Assembly: GCF_013520985.1 (NCBI RefSeq)
Contig: NZ_JACDTY010000034.1
Coordinates: 1 to 45,698 of the forward strand
From: Mesorhizobium neociceri
Lineage (GTDB): Bacteria > Pseudomonadota > Alphaproteobacteria > Rhizobiales > Rhizobiaceae
Length of the DNA stretch: 45,698 nt
Direction of reading: 5' to 3'
The translations under genes and the position numbers were made by a program. The notes under the pieces were generated by a model. That model was given only the letters and a program-made list of their open reading frames with translations. It ran no database searches and was not told the DNA's origin. Of the stretch, positions 33,402 through 41,724 are shown piece by piece (within the stretch, counting starts at the first letter, position 1; each line of letters opens with the position of its first letter).

Positions 33402-34409
33402 ATGCAGATCATTCAAAATCGCCGCACCTTCATGGCTGGCGCTGCGGCGGCCGGCACCGCCGGTTTCATCGGCGCAACGACTGAGGCCTGGGCCGAGGCA
33501 CCACCGGAAACGACCACCGTCCGCTTGCCGCGGTGGATCGATGGTGCCTACTGCTGGGCGGGGATGTACCTGGCCGGAGAGCTCCTCAAAGCGGAGGGCT
33601 TCACCGACGTCCGCTACGTCCAGGGCGACGAGAAAGTCGATCAGGCGGTGTGGATTGCACGCGGCGACACGGATTTCAGCATGAACTACGCGCCGGTCCA
33701 TGTCGCGTCGATCGACGCCGGCGTGCCAATCAGGGTGCTTGGCGGTCTGCACTCCGGGTGCCTCGAGCTGATCGCCAACGACAGCATCCGAAGCATCCCG
33801 GACCTCAAGGGCAAGCGGGTGGGCATGCACGACATCGATGCGCCGTCGCGCGTGCTGGTCGCCCTGATGGCCGCCTATATCGGACTGGACCCCGTCAACG
33901 ACATCGAATGGGTCCAGGAAAGCAAGCCGGTGGAAGCCTTCGCCGACGAGAAATTCGATGCATATCTCTTCACGCCGCCGGAGACGCAGCAACTGCGCAC
34001 CAAGAAAATCGGCCACACGATCCTCAACACGACCCTCGACCGCCCTTGGTCGCAATACTTCTGCTGCATGACTTCGGCCGCTGCGGACTACGTGAACAGA
34101 TACCCGGTGGCGACCAAGCGCGTGCTAAGGGCCATCGTCAAGGGCGCCGACCTATGCATTTCGGATCCCGCATGGAGTGCAGCGCAGATGGTCGATCGAG
34201 GTTTCGTCCCCAGCTACGAAATCGCGCTGCAAACGCTGAGCGACACGCGGTACGACGTCTGGCGGGACTACGATGCCGAAGCCTCGATGCGCTTCTACGC
34301 GCTGCGCATGCAGGAGACGGGCATGATCAAGTCGAGCCCACAGCAGATCATCGCGGATGGAACGGACTGGCGCTTCATCGAGGAGCTGAAGCGTGAGTTG
34401 AAAACCTGA
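33402..34409 (+). CDS. Tat-exported NMT1-like substrate-binding protein, paralogue 5 of 7
   Basis: 335 residues. ATG 33402 is chosen over upstream in-frame codons because of the strong GGGAAGGAGAGG site and the conserved MQIIQNRRTFMAG start. Tat signal cleavage is near AWA-E (31). Cysteines 51, 120, 221, 222 and 252 match the shared set (GAYCWAGMYLAG, GLHSGCLELIA, QYFCCMTSA, GADLCISDP). It resembles paralogue 1 closely around YCWAGxYxAGEL and IARGxTDFSxNxAP, so 1 and 5 may bind related ligands. Tail ELKRELKT. Gap to paralogue 6 is 30 bases. Confidence 0.85.
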   Translation: MQIIQNRRTFMAGAAAAGTAGFIGATTEAWAEAPPETTTVRLPRWIDGAYCWAGMYLAGELLKAEGFTDVRYVQGDEKVDQAVWIARGDTDFSMNYAPVHVASIDAGVPIRVLGGLHSGCLELIANDSIRSIPDLKGKRVGMHDIDAPSRVLVALMAAYIGLDPVNDIEWVQESKPVEAFADEKFDAYLFTPPETQQLRTKKIGHTILNTTLDRPWSQYFCCMTSAAADYVNRYPVATKRVLRAIVKGADLCISDPAWSAAQMVDRGFVPSYEIALQTLSDTRYDVWRDYDAEASMRFYALRMQETGMIKSSPQQIIADGTDWRFIEELKRELKT

Positions 34410-34439
34410 GCCTGCTTTGTCCCAGGGAGGAAGCGTGAC

Positions 34440-35459
34440 ATGCGGATCATTCAGAATCGACGCCGTTTCATGGCCGGCCTGGCAGCCGGCACCATGGGAA
34501 TTGTCGCAACCCCGAGATTGGCGTTTGCCGAGCCGGAGCCCGAGACGACCAGTGTCCGGCTTGGGCGGTGGATCGGAGGCGCCTACTGCTGGGAGTCGCT
34601 CTACCTCGCTGGCGAATTGCTCCGCGCCGGCGGCATGACCGACGTCCAGTACGTGCAAGGTGATCAAAAGTACTTCGACAGCAGCGAATGGATTGCAGCG
34701 GGTGAGACGGACTTCGACTTCAACATGCCGCCGATGCACATCCGCAGCCTCGAGGCTGGGGTGCCCGTCAAGATCCTGGCCGGCGTGCATTCCGGCTGCT
34801 GGGAGTTGCGGGCGAACGATCGCGTCAACAGCGTTGCCGACCTAAAGGGCAAGCGGGTGGGGGTCCGGGCGATGAACGACCACCCGCAGGTGTTTCTCCA
34901 ACTGCTGATCAACTATGTCGGGCTCGATCCCAACCACGATGTTGAATGGGTCGTAGGCGTCCAGGAGAACGGCTCGCTCATGCAGAACTTCATCGACGGC
35001 AAGGTCGATGCCTTCCTTGTAGACACCAGCCAATACTCCGAGGTTCGGAACAAGAAGGTAGGTCACACGGTCTTCAGCAATCTTATCGACCGTCCTTGGT
35101 CGCAGTATTTTTGTTGCATGCTCGCCGGCCGGACCGATTATGTCGATAAGTATCCGGTCGCCACCAAGCGTGTGCTGCGGGCCATCCTCCAGGCTGTCGA
35201 ATTCTGCGTGTCGAACCCGAAATCGGCCGCCCGCGCGGTGGTCGATCGAGGCTTTCTCCCGAGCTACGACGTTGCACTGACCACTCTGCAGAACACCGGG
35301 CACGACAGGTGGCGGGAACCCGATGCTGAAGACTCGGTGCGCTTCTACGCGCTGCGCCTCCTGGAGACGGGCATGATCAAGTCGAGCCCGCAGGAGATCA
35401 TCGCCAAAGGGACGGATTTCCACTTCTTCGAAGAGATCAAGCGCGAACTGAAGACGTGA
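34440..35459 (+). CDS. Tat-exported NMT1-like substrate-binding protein, paralogue 6 of 7
   Basis: 339 residues. Signal NRRRFMAGLAAGTMGIVATP, cleavage after AFA (30). Cysteines 50, 120, 225, 226 and 256 match the shared set (GAYCWESLYL, GVHSGCWELRAND, QYFCCMLAGR, AVEFCVSNP). It has an insertion relative to the others in the second lobe (VVGVQENGSLMQNFIDGKVD) and a distinct acidic strand DFDFNMPPMH, so its pocket is probably different. Tail EIKRELKT. CAGGGAGGAAG precedes the ATG at 34440. Confidence 0.85.
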   Translation: MRIIQNRRRFMAGLAAGTMGIVATPRLAFAEPEPETTSVRLGRWIGGAYCWESLYLAGELLRAGGMTDVQYVQGDQKYFDSSEWIAAGETDFDFNMPPMHIRSLEAGVPVKILAGVHSGCWELRANDRVNSVADLKGKRVGVRAMNDHPQVFLQLLINYVGLDPNHDVEWVVGVQENGSLMQNFIDGKVDAFLVDTSQYSEVRNKKVGHTVFSNLIDRPWSQYFCCMLAGRTDYVDKYPVATKRVLRAILQAVEFCVSNPKSAARAVVDRGFLPSYDVALTTLQNTGHDRWREPDAEDSVRFYALRLLETGMIKSSPQEIIAKGTDFHFFEEIKRELKT

Positions 35460-35497
35460 AAGGCGCAGCGCGAAGGACCGCTGAAGAGGAGAACGTC

Positions 35498-36496
35498 ATG
35501 CACATCATCCAGAATCGCCGCCGCTTCATGGCCGGGATCGCGGCGGGTGCCGCGGGATTAGTCGCAGCCCCGAGGTTGGCGCTCGCCGAGCCGGCGTCAG
35601 AGACGACGAGAGTCCGGTTGCCGGTGTTCGCCAAGGTTTCGGACTGCCAATCGCCGATGTATGCGGCCACCGAGCTTCTGCATGCCGAAGGCTTGACCGA
35701 CGTTGAGTTCGTGTCTTCGGGCACCGGCCCTGATTCGTCGGACTGGATCGGCCACGGCGAGATCGACTTCGACTGGAACTACCCGCTCGCGCATGTGCTT
35801 AACATCGCAAAGGGCGCGCCGATAAAAGTCTTGACCGGCTTGCATGTCGGCTGTCTTGAGCTGATCGCAAACGATCCCGTCGTTGGCATCCCTGATCTGA
35901 AAGGTAAGACGGTCGGAGTGGATGGCAGCACCATCCAGTATCTGTTGCTGAATGTGATGTCTTCCTATGTTGGCCTTGATCCAGCAAAGGATTTCGAAAC
36001 TCTCGTAACCCCCGATGCGGTTCAAAGCCTCGCGGAGGGTAAGATCGATGCGTTCCTCGGCGGACCGCCCACGCCCCAGCAGGCGCGCGAGCGAAAGCTC
36101 GGCCACGTACTTGTCAGCACGGCGATCGACAAACCATGGTCGCAGTATTTTTGTTGCATGCTCGCGAGCACCGCAGATTACGCAGGACGTTACCCGATTG
36201 CGACCAAACGAGTCATGCGCGCGCTACTTAAGGCGGTGGACCTCTGCATAACCAATCCGGAAGCGGTTGCGAAAAGTGCTGTCGATATAGGCTACGCCAG
36301 CAACTACACGCTTCAGGCTATCCGTTCCGACATACGCTACGACAAATGGCGCGAATATGACCCCGAGGATTCCCTGCGTTTCTATGCGCTGCGTATGCAG
36401 GAGACAAATGCGGTCACGATGAGGCCACAGGAGGTCTTGGACCGCGGCACCGACTGGCGTTTCATTAAGGAGCTCAAGCGCGAGATGAAGACGTGA
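35498..36496 (+). CDS. Tat-exported NMT1-like substrate-binding protein, paralogue 7 of 7
   Basis: 332 residues, the most diverged of the series. ATG 35498 follows AAGAGGAGAACG; the frame is open 14 codons further but the conserved MHIIQNRRRFMAG start supports this choice. Signal cleavage after ALA (30). Cysteines 50, 119, 219, 220 and 250 match the shared set (KVSDCQSPMYAA, GLHVGCLELIA, QYFCCMLAS, AVDLCITNP). Tail ELKREMKT. The stop overlaps the GTG start of the SCO gene by four bases (GTGA), tying the binding-protein array to the copper protein and kinase downstream. Confidence 0.85.
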   Translation: MHIIQNRRRFMAGIAAGAAGLVAAPRLALAEPASETTRVRLPVFAKVSDCQSPMYAATELLHAEGLTDVEFVSSGTGPDSSDWIGHGEIDFDWNYPLAHVLNIAKGAPIKVLTGLHVGCLELIANDPVVGIPDLKGKTVGVDGSTIQYLLLNVMSSYVGLDPAKDFETLVTPDAVQSLAEGKIDAFLGGPPTPQQARERKLGHVLVSTAIDKPWSQYFCCMLASTADYAGRYPIATKRVMRALLKAVDLCITNPEAVAKSAVDIGYASNYTLQAIRSDIRYDKWREYDPEDSLRFYALRMQETNAVTMRPQEVLDRGTDWRFIKELKREMKT

Positions 36497-37098
36497 GCCC
36501 CTGGCCGACGCGCGCGTTGCTGCTCCTCGCCCTCGTCGCTGAGCCTACGCACACCTCTGCGCATGAAGCGTCAGCGCACGTCGGGGACAGCGAGCGCCTG
36601 CCGATGATGGGCGCTGCACCGGATTTCACGCTGATAACGCAGGACCACAAGCCGGTGTCGCTGCACGACTTTCGTGGCAAGGTGGTCGCCGTTGCATTCA
36701 TCTATACGTACTGTACCGACGTCTGCCCGATGCTGACCGCTCATATGGCCAGCGTGCAGGAGAAGCTGGGCTCGACGTTCGGATCGAAGATCGACTTCGT
36801 TTCGATCACTGTCGACCCGGAGCGCGATACGCCCGATGTCTTGAAGGAATATGCGCAGAATTTTGGCGCCGATCTGAAGGGCTGGTCGTTTCTTACCGGT
36901 GATCCGGCGGTCGTCCATGAGGTGGGACGGAAATACGGGGTCATCGCGAAGAAGGCGGCGAACGGAGATGTCGACCATACCTTGTTGACGTCGCTCGTAG
37001 ACCCCAATGGCATCTTGCGAGTACAGTATCTTGGCGTCCGGTTCGACTTGGAGGAGTTCCGGGATGACCTTGTCAGCCTCTTGGACGAATCCAAATAG
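36493..37098 (+). CDS. SCO1/SenC-type copper-binding thioredoxin-fold protein
   Basis: 201 residues from GTG 36493, which overlaps the previous stop. A short hydrophobic N-terminus (TRALLLLALVAE) should be a signal or anchor. The SCO copper site is complete: Cys74 and Cys78 in YTYCTDVCP, and His162 in DVDHTLLTSLVDP. FDFTL-type APDFTLITQDHKPVSLHDFRGK and the ITVDPERDTPDVLKEYA segment are also characteristic. SCO proteins deliver copper to or reduce thiols of the CuA site of cytochrome oxidase, or act as periplasmic thiol redox proteins. Here there is no oxidase gene nearby, and the partners in the operon are seven cysteine-rich binding proteins, so a role in their redox or metal state is an attractive inference. 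Its end overlaps the kinase start by 35 bases. Confidence 0.9.
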   Translation: MSPWPTRALLLLALVAEPTHTSAHEASAHVGDSERLPMMGAAPDFTLITQDHKPVSLHDFRGKVVAVAFIYTYCTDVCPMLTAHMASVQEKLGSTFGSKIDFVSITVDPERDTPDVLKEYAQNFGADLKGWSFLTGDPAVVHEVGRKYGVIAKKAANGDVDHTLLTSLVDPNGILRVQYLGVRFDLEEFRDDLVSLLDESK

Positions 37099-39718
37099 CA
37101 TAACGAACCGGCTGGTTGGCTGGGTTGCCCGGCTGCCGGCGCGCGTCCAGACCAAGCTCTTGATCGCTTTCCTGTCGATCGTCGGCCTGCTGATCGTGCT
37201 CGGGGCCGTCGGGTTGCAGGTGCTGAGTGGGGTCAACGATCAGACCAACGAGCTGATCAAACTGCAGCGCAGGATCGCGGCCTACCGCCAGGTACAGCAC
37301 GATACGACCACCCAGCTCTACGGCATCTCCACCGCCCTGTTGCTTCAGGACGACCGGATGCTGGATGCGGCGCTGCGCCAGCTCAATCAGTTCGGCTACG
37401 ACCTCGACCGCATGGAGTTCGTCGCCAAAGCCGAGGTGGAAGTGCTTAGCCAGGTCAGGCAAGAGTACGAACGGCTGACGGCCGGGGTGACGCACGTGGT
37501 AGAACTCGTCCGCGCCGGCCGCACTGAGGAGGCGCGCAAGGTTCAGCTTGATGAAATTATACCGTCGGCTGACCGCCTCGAGCGGTTAACAAACCAGCTA
37601 GTTAACATCGCCGAAGCCGACATGGTGGCGGCCATCGAAACGACCGAGGGTGCGTACAGCACGTCCAGACTGATCGTGGTCTCGTTTGCGGTGGGCAGTA
37701 TCCTGCTGGCGTTGGCGCTCGGCTACATCATCTCCTGGTCGTTGATCGAACCGGTCAAGAAGATCGAAGCGCGTCTCAGCCAGATAGCGGCCGGCGACTT
37801 CGCCCAACAGGTTGCCGTCGCCAATCGCGACGAACTTGGAGTGCTCGCCGCTAACGTCAACCGGACCTCCGACCAGCTGGGGCGCCTGTATCAGGAGATT
37901 GAGACGCGCACCCAGCAGCTCGACGAAGCCCTTCAGCAGCAGACGGCCACTGCAGACGTTCTGAAGGTCATCAGCCGCTCAACCTTCGATCTGCAGGTCG
38001 TACTCGATACGTTGGTGGAATCGGCTGTCAGGCTCTGCCGTGCCGACAAGGGTGGCATCGTGCAGTTGCTGGATGGCGTATTCCGCTATGTGTCGACGCA
38101 TGGCTACCCGCCCAGTTTCCGTGCTTATGTCGACGCCAATCCACTTCCAGCACTTGCCGCAGGTCGAGGCTCCGCCGTAGGGCGCGTAATCGAAGAACGG
38201 CGGATCGTGCAAATCGAAGATGTGACCGCTGATCCGGACTACCGCGTTGCCTTGATCGCTGAGGCAGGCGGATTCCGCACCGTCCTCGCTGCCCCGCTGT
38301 TGCGGAAAGGTGATCTCGTTGGCGTATTTGTCATGACAAGGGTTGAGCCGCAACCTTTCAATCCCAAGGAGATCGCGCTCGTCGAGACATTCGCCGACCA
38401 GGCGGTGATCGCCATCGAGAATGCGCGGCTCTTCGAGGCGGTGCAGTCACGGACGCGCGAGCTTGCAGCGTCTGTTGGTGAGCTCGAGGCGCTTGGTGAG
38501 GTTAGCAAGGCCGTCAATTCGACGCTGGATCTCGACACGGTGCTGAAAACGATCGTCGCCAAAGCGGTCCAGTTGTCGGAGACGGATGCTGGCACCATCT
38601 ACGTGTTCAGCAGCACGCGGCAGCAATTCCGTCCGCGCGCAAACTTCGGTATGAGCGATGAGCTTATCGCCGCAGTCTCACAACAAACGATCGGGCTGGC
38701 CGACATGGGGATCGGCGACGCACCCGGGCGCTGCATGCCGGTGCAGTTTCCCGACCTCAGCGAGGAGACCTCATCCTTCCTTGTAAGAAAGACGATCGTC
38801 GACGCCGGATATCGCGGTATCCTGATCGTTCCGCTGCTGAGGCCCAACAAGATCGTCGGTGCACTGGTCGTCAGGCGCCACAAGCCAGGTGCCTTCCATG
38901 AGCAAGTTGTCCGCCTGCTGGAGACTTTCGCTGCCCAATCGGTGCTCGCGATCCAGAATGCCAAACTGTTCCGCGAGATCGAGGAGAAAGGCCGGGAGCT
39001 CGAGACAGCCAGCCGCCACAAGTCCCAGTTCCTGGCCAATATGAGCCACGAGCTCAGGACACCGCTCAATTCGGTCTTGGGCTTCACCGAACTGCTGGTC
39101 GACGGCATCTACGGCGAACTCCCGGACAAGGCAAAGACGACCGTCGCGCGCGTCCAGGCAAACGGCCGTCACCTCCTCGGGCTCATCAACGACGTACTCG
39201 ACCTTTCCAAAATCGAAGCCGGCCAGCTCACGCTGGCAATCGAGGACTATTCCGCCGCGCAGATTGTTCGATCGACCGTTACGGCTGTCGAGCCGCTGGC
39301 ACGAGCGAAGGGTCTTGAGCTTTCAACGACTGTTGCCGAAAACCTTCCAATCGGCCGCGGGGACGAACGCCGTTTGACGCAGGTCCTGCTTAATCTTGCA
39401 GGCAATGCCGTCAAGTTCACCGAAACGGGTGCTGTCGACATTCTTGCCGATGCGGTAGACGGGCACTTCGAGATCACCGTCCGAGACACCGGTCCCGGCA
39501 TCGCGTCCAAGGACCAGGCTCTCATCTTCGAAGAATTCCAGCAGGTCGACAACAGCAGCACGAGGCAGAAGGGTGGCACAGGTCTTGGCCTGGCGATCTC
39601 GAAGCGCATCGTGGAAATGCATGGCGGAACCATAGACGTCGAGTCCGTGATCGGGTCAGGGTCGACCTTCCGCCTGAAGATACCGATCCGGGTGAATGAG
39701 GACGTGAGGGCCGCATGA
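37064..39718 (+). CDS. Transmembrane GAF-domain sensor histidine kinase
   Basis: 884 residues. ATG 37064 has GGAGGAG about seven bases upstream and overlaps the SCO gene. Membrane helix 1 (about 31-54) and helix 2 (about 203-226) bracket a periplasmic helical sensor of about 150 residues (four-helix-bundle type). HAMP follows (about 227-280), then GAF1 (295-455) with the same linker words as the giant kinase (QQQTATADVLKVISRSTFDLQ), GAF2 (476-635), and HisKA with His662 in MSHELRTPLNSVLGF. The HATPase has NLAGNAVKFT, DTGPGI and GGTGLGLAIS. A periplasmic sensor behind seven exported binding proteins suggests that ligand-loaded binding proteins touch this domain. The stop overlaps the receiver gene (ATGA). 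Ligand unknown. Confidence 0.9.
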   Translation: MTLSASWTNPNSITNRLVGWVARLPARVQTKLLIAFLSIVGLLIVLGAVGLQVLSGVNDQTNELIKLQRRIAAYRQVQHDTTTQLYGISTALLLQDDRMLDAALRQLNQFGYDLDRMEFVAKAEVEVLSQVRQEYERLTAGVTHVVELVRAGRTEEARKVQLDEIIPSADRLERLTNQLVNIAEADMVAAIETTEGAYSTSRLIVVSFAVGSILLALALGYIISWSLIEPVKKIEARLSQIAAGDFAQQVAVANRDELGVLAANVNRTSDQLGRLYQEIETRTQQLDEALQQQTATADVLKVISRSTFDLQVVLDTLVESAVRLCRADKGGIVQLLDGVFRYVSTHGYPPSFRAYVDANPLPALAAGRGSAVGRVIEERRIVQIEDVTADPDYRVALIAEAGGFRTVLAAPLLRKGDLVGVFVMTRVEPQPFNPKEIALVETFADQAVIAIENARLFEAVQSRTRELAASVGELEALGEVSKAVNSTLDLDTVLKTIVAKAVQLSETDAGTIYVFSSTRQQFRPRANFGMSDELIAAVSQQTIGLADMGIGDAPGRCMPVQFPDLSEETSSFLVRKTIVDAGYRGILIVPLLRPNKIVGALVVRRHKPGAFHEQVVRLLETFAAQSVLAIQNAKLFREIEEKGRELETASRHKSQFLANMSHELRTPLNSVLGFTELLVDGIYGELPDKAKTTVARVQANGRHLLGLINDVLDLSKIEAGQLTLAIEDYSAAQIVRSTVTAVEPLARAKGLELSTTVAENLPIGRGDERRLTQVLLNLAGNAVKFTETGAVDILADAVDGHFEITVRDTGPGIASKDQALIFEEFQQVDNSSTRQKGGTGLGLAISKRIVEMHGGTIDVESVIGSGSTFRLKIPIRVNEDVRAA

Positions 39719-40080
39719 GCAAACGAATCCTGATGGTGGAAGACACCGAGGACAACCGCCAGATCATCCGCGATCTCATTGCCACCACTGAATACGAACT
39801 GATCGAGGCGGCGGACGGCGCCGCCGGCGTCGCAGCCGCCGGCGCGCACAGGCCAGATCTGATCCTCATGGACATTCAGCTCCCGGTGATCGACGGGTAT
39901 GAAGCGGCCCGCCGGATCAAGGCCGACCCGGCACTCCGACACATACCGATCATCGCCGTCACCTCCTACGCGCTGTCGGGCGACGAGGCGAAAGCCCTTG
40001 CTGCAGGGTGCGATGGCTACATTGCCAAGCCGTTCAGTCCGCGCCAGCTGCTCGCCGAGATTCGCCAGTTCCTTTCCTGA
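39715..40080 (+). CDS. Single-domain response regulator, DivK/CheY-like
   Basis: 121 residues: one receiver with Asp10 in MVEDTEDN, phosphoacceptor Asp53 in LMDIQLPVIDG, switch Thr83 and Lys105 in IAKPFSP. Its sequence, in particular MVEDTEDNRQIIRDLI, is like DivK-type regulators. ATGA overlap with the kinase stop shows coupling. Twelve bases separate it from the receiver-cyclase gene. It likely relays phosphate within this operon. Confidence 0.92.
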   Translation: MSKRILMVEDTEDNRQIIRDLIATTEYELIEAADGAAGVAAAGAHRPDLILMDIQLPVIDGYEAARRIKADPALRHIPIIAVTSYALSGDEAKALAAGCDGYIAKPFSPRQLLAEIRQFLS

Positions 40081-40092
40081 GGGGAGACAGCC

Positions 40093-41241
40093 TTGCACAA
40101 TCCGCCACGCATTCTCGCGGTCGACGATACCCCGGAAAATCTCGAGATCCTGCGCATGCGACTCGAGGCGAATGGCTACGAAGTGGTGACTGCCGCGGAT
40201 GGTGAAGAGGGGCTTGCTAAGGCCCGCGATCTCACGCCGGATCTGATCCTCCTCGACATCATGATGCCGAAGCTCGACGGCATCAGCGTGGTGCGCATGC
40301 TGAAGCAGGATGTCTCGCTGCGATCGATCCCCGTCATTCTTGTCACCGCGAAAGCCGACACGAGCGATGTGGTCGAGGGGCTGGACGCCGGGGGCGATGA
40401 CTATTTGACAAAGCCCTTCGAGCACCAGGCGCTGTTGGCGCGGGTGCGCTCGGTGCTGCGCCAGAAGGCGCTTCACGATACCGTCGCAAGCCAGGCCCAA
40501 CTCCTCCAGGAACAGGCCGCACAGCTTTCCGATTGGAACCGCTCGCTCGAGCAGACCTTGGCGGAGCAGGTGATCGAGATCGAGCGGATGGGCCGGCTGC
40601 GGCGTTTCCTGCCCGAGCAGGTCGCCGACCTCATCCTTGCGGCAGGAAATGGCGACACGCTTCTGCAAAGTCACCGTCGCGAGGTGACCGTCGTTTTCTG
40701 CGATCTACGCGGCTTTACAGCCTTCGCCGAGACTGCCGAACCCGAGGAGGTGATGGCGGTTCTTAGCGAATACCACGCCTGTCTTGGTGAACAAATCATC
40801 CGCCACGAGGGAACCCTTGAGCGATTCGTGGGCGACGGTATCGTCGTGGTTTTCAACGATCCACTGCCCTGCGCCGACCATACGGAGAGAGCCGTCCGCA
40901 TGGCTACGGCGATGCGTGATGCGATTGACGAGCATTCAGAGCAATGGCGCAAGCGCGATCACTTGCTCGGCTTCGGAATCGGCATCGCCCGAGGCCATGC
41001 AACCATAGGGCGGATCGGTTTCGACCAGCGCGCCGATTATGCAGTGATAGGCACAGTGTCGAACCACGCCGCCCGATTGTGTGAGGAAGCCAGGCCACGC
41101 CAGATTCTCGTCAGCCAGCGGGTCGTTGGTGCCGTGGAATCACTGGTTGAGTCCGTCGCCGTTGGCGAACTGACACTGAAAGGTTTTCGCCGCCCGATGC
41201 CTGCCTATGAAATCGTGCGGTGGATCGGTCGGCCAAGCTAG
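40093..41241 (+). CDS. Response regulator fused to class III cyclase (second copy)
   Basis: 382 residues from TTG 40093, preceded by GAGGGGAGAC. Receiver (1-125): Asp11/Asp12, phosphoacceptor Asp55 in LLDIMMPKLDG, Lys107 in TKPFEHQ. A coiled linker (130-170) leads to RRFLPEQVADL and the cyclase domain: Asp204 in VFCDLRGFT, Asp248 in RFVGDGIVVVF, Asn324 and Arg328 in GTVSNHAARL. The substrate-specifying position before the T-V-S-N segment differs from the D-T-x-N of the other cyclases in the window, so base preference should not be assumed. It is the last gene of the 11-gene operon and should turn the kinase signal into a cyclic nucleotide. Confidence 0.88.
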   Translation: MHNPPRILAVDDTPENLEILRMRLEANGYEVVTAADGEEGLAKARDLTPDLILLDIMMPKLDGISVVRMLKQDVSLRSIPVILVTAKADTSDVVEGLDAGGDDYLTKPFEHQALLARVRSVLRQKALHDTVASQAQLLQEQAAQLSDWNRSLEQTLAEQVIEIERMGRLRRFLPEQVADLILAAGNGDTLLQSHRREVTVVFCDLRGFTAFAETAEPEEVMAVLSEYHACLGEQIIRHEGTLERFVGDGIVVVFNDPLPCADHTERAVRMATAMRDAIDEHSEQWRKRDHLLGFGIGIARGHATIGRIGFDQRADYAVIGTVSNHAARLCEEARPRQILVSQRVVGAVESLVESVAVGELTLKGFRRPMPAYEIVRWIGRPS

Positions 41242-41700
41242 CGTTGGACGCACTCCGGTCTCTTTCGGACCATACGGCCCGTCGAACCGCCGACACAAAG
41301 CAGCCCAGCCATCCACCGATCTCGAGTTCGCTGCAACGGGGCAAAGCGGTCGCCCCGCGAGTAACAACCCAATGTCAGCCTACGCAAATGAGGCCTTCAC
41401 TCGGATGTCTGCTTTTGGGACGCGGCTATGGCGTGCTCGACGACCGACATTGGGCGCGTAGCCGATAGGCAGCTTTTGGGCCGAAGGCGGACAGGCAGCC
41501 TCTGGCCTCGGTTCTTCATTTCCGGACATTCCGTGCTACCCGACCGGTGGCCGACATAAGCTGGAGCAATTAGGCAACTCACGCCACGACAGCCGGGGAG
41601 ATAGCTATAGGGTAGCTAACTGGTCAATAGAGCCGCGTCGCGCCGTCATCGTCATGTCCATTTCGCTTAGTGATCCAAAAGCACGGCATGGGCCACCATT
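41242..41700. other. Intergenic region after the operon
   Basis: No gene seen. It holds dispersed repeat copy 3 (about 41400-41545) and then runs into the ligD remnant. Confidence 0.4.
41400..41545 (+). repeat. Degenerate dispersed intergenic repeat, copy 3
   Basis: Shares ordered words with copies 1 and 2: GGATGTCTGCTTTTGGG, CGACGACCGACATTGGGCGC, GATAGGCAGCTTTTGGGCC, GGACAGGCAGCCTC, and TCCGGACATTCCG. Decayed and non-coding. Confidence 0.5.
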
Positions 41701-41724
41701 GCCTCGGCCAGCGTTGGTACACTA

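Noticed and set aside
41242..41300. Rho-independent terminator after the last cyclase
   Set aside because: No convincing stem followed by a T-run could be found.
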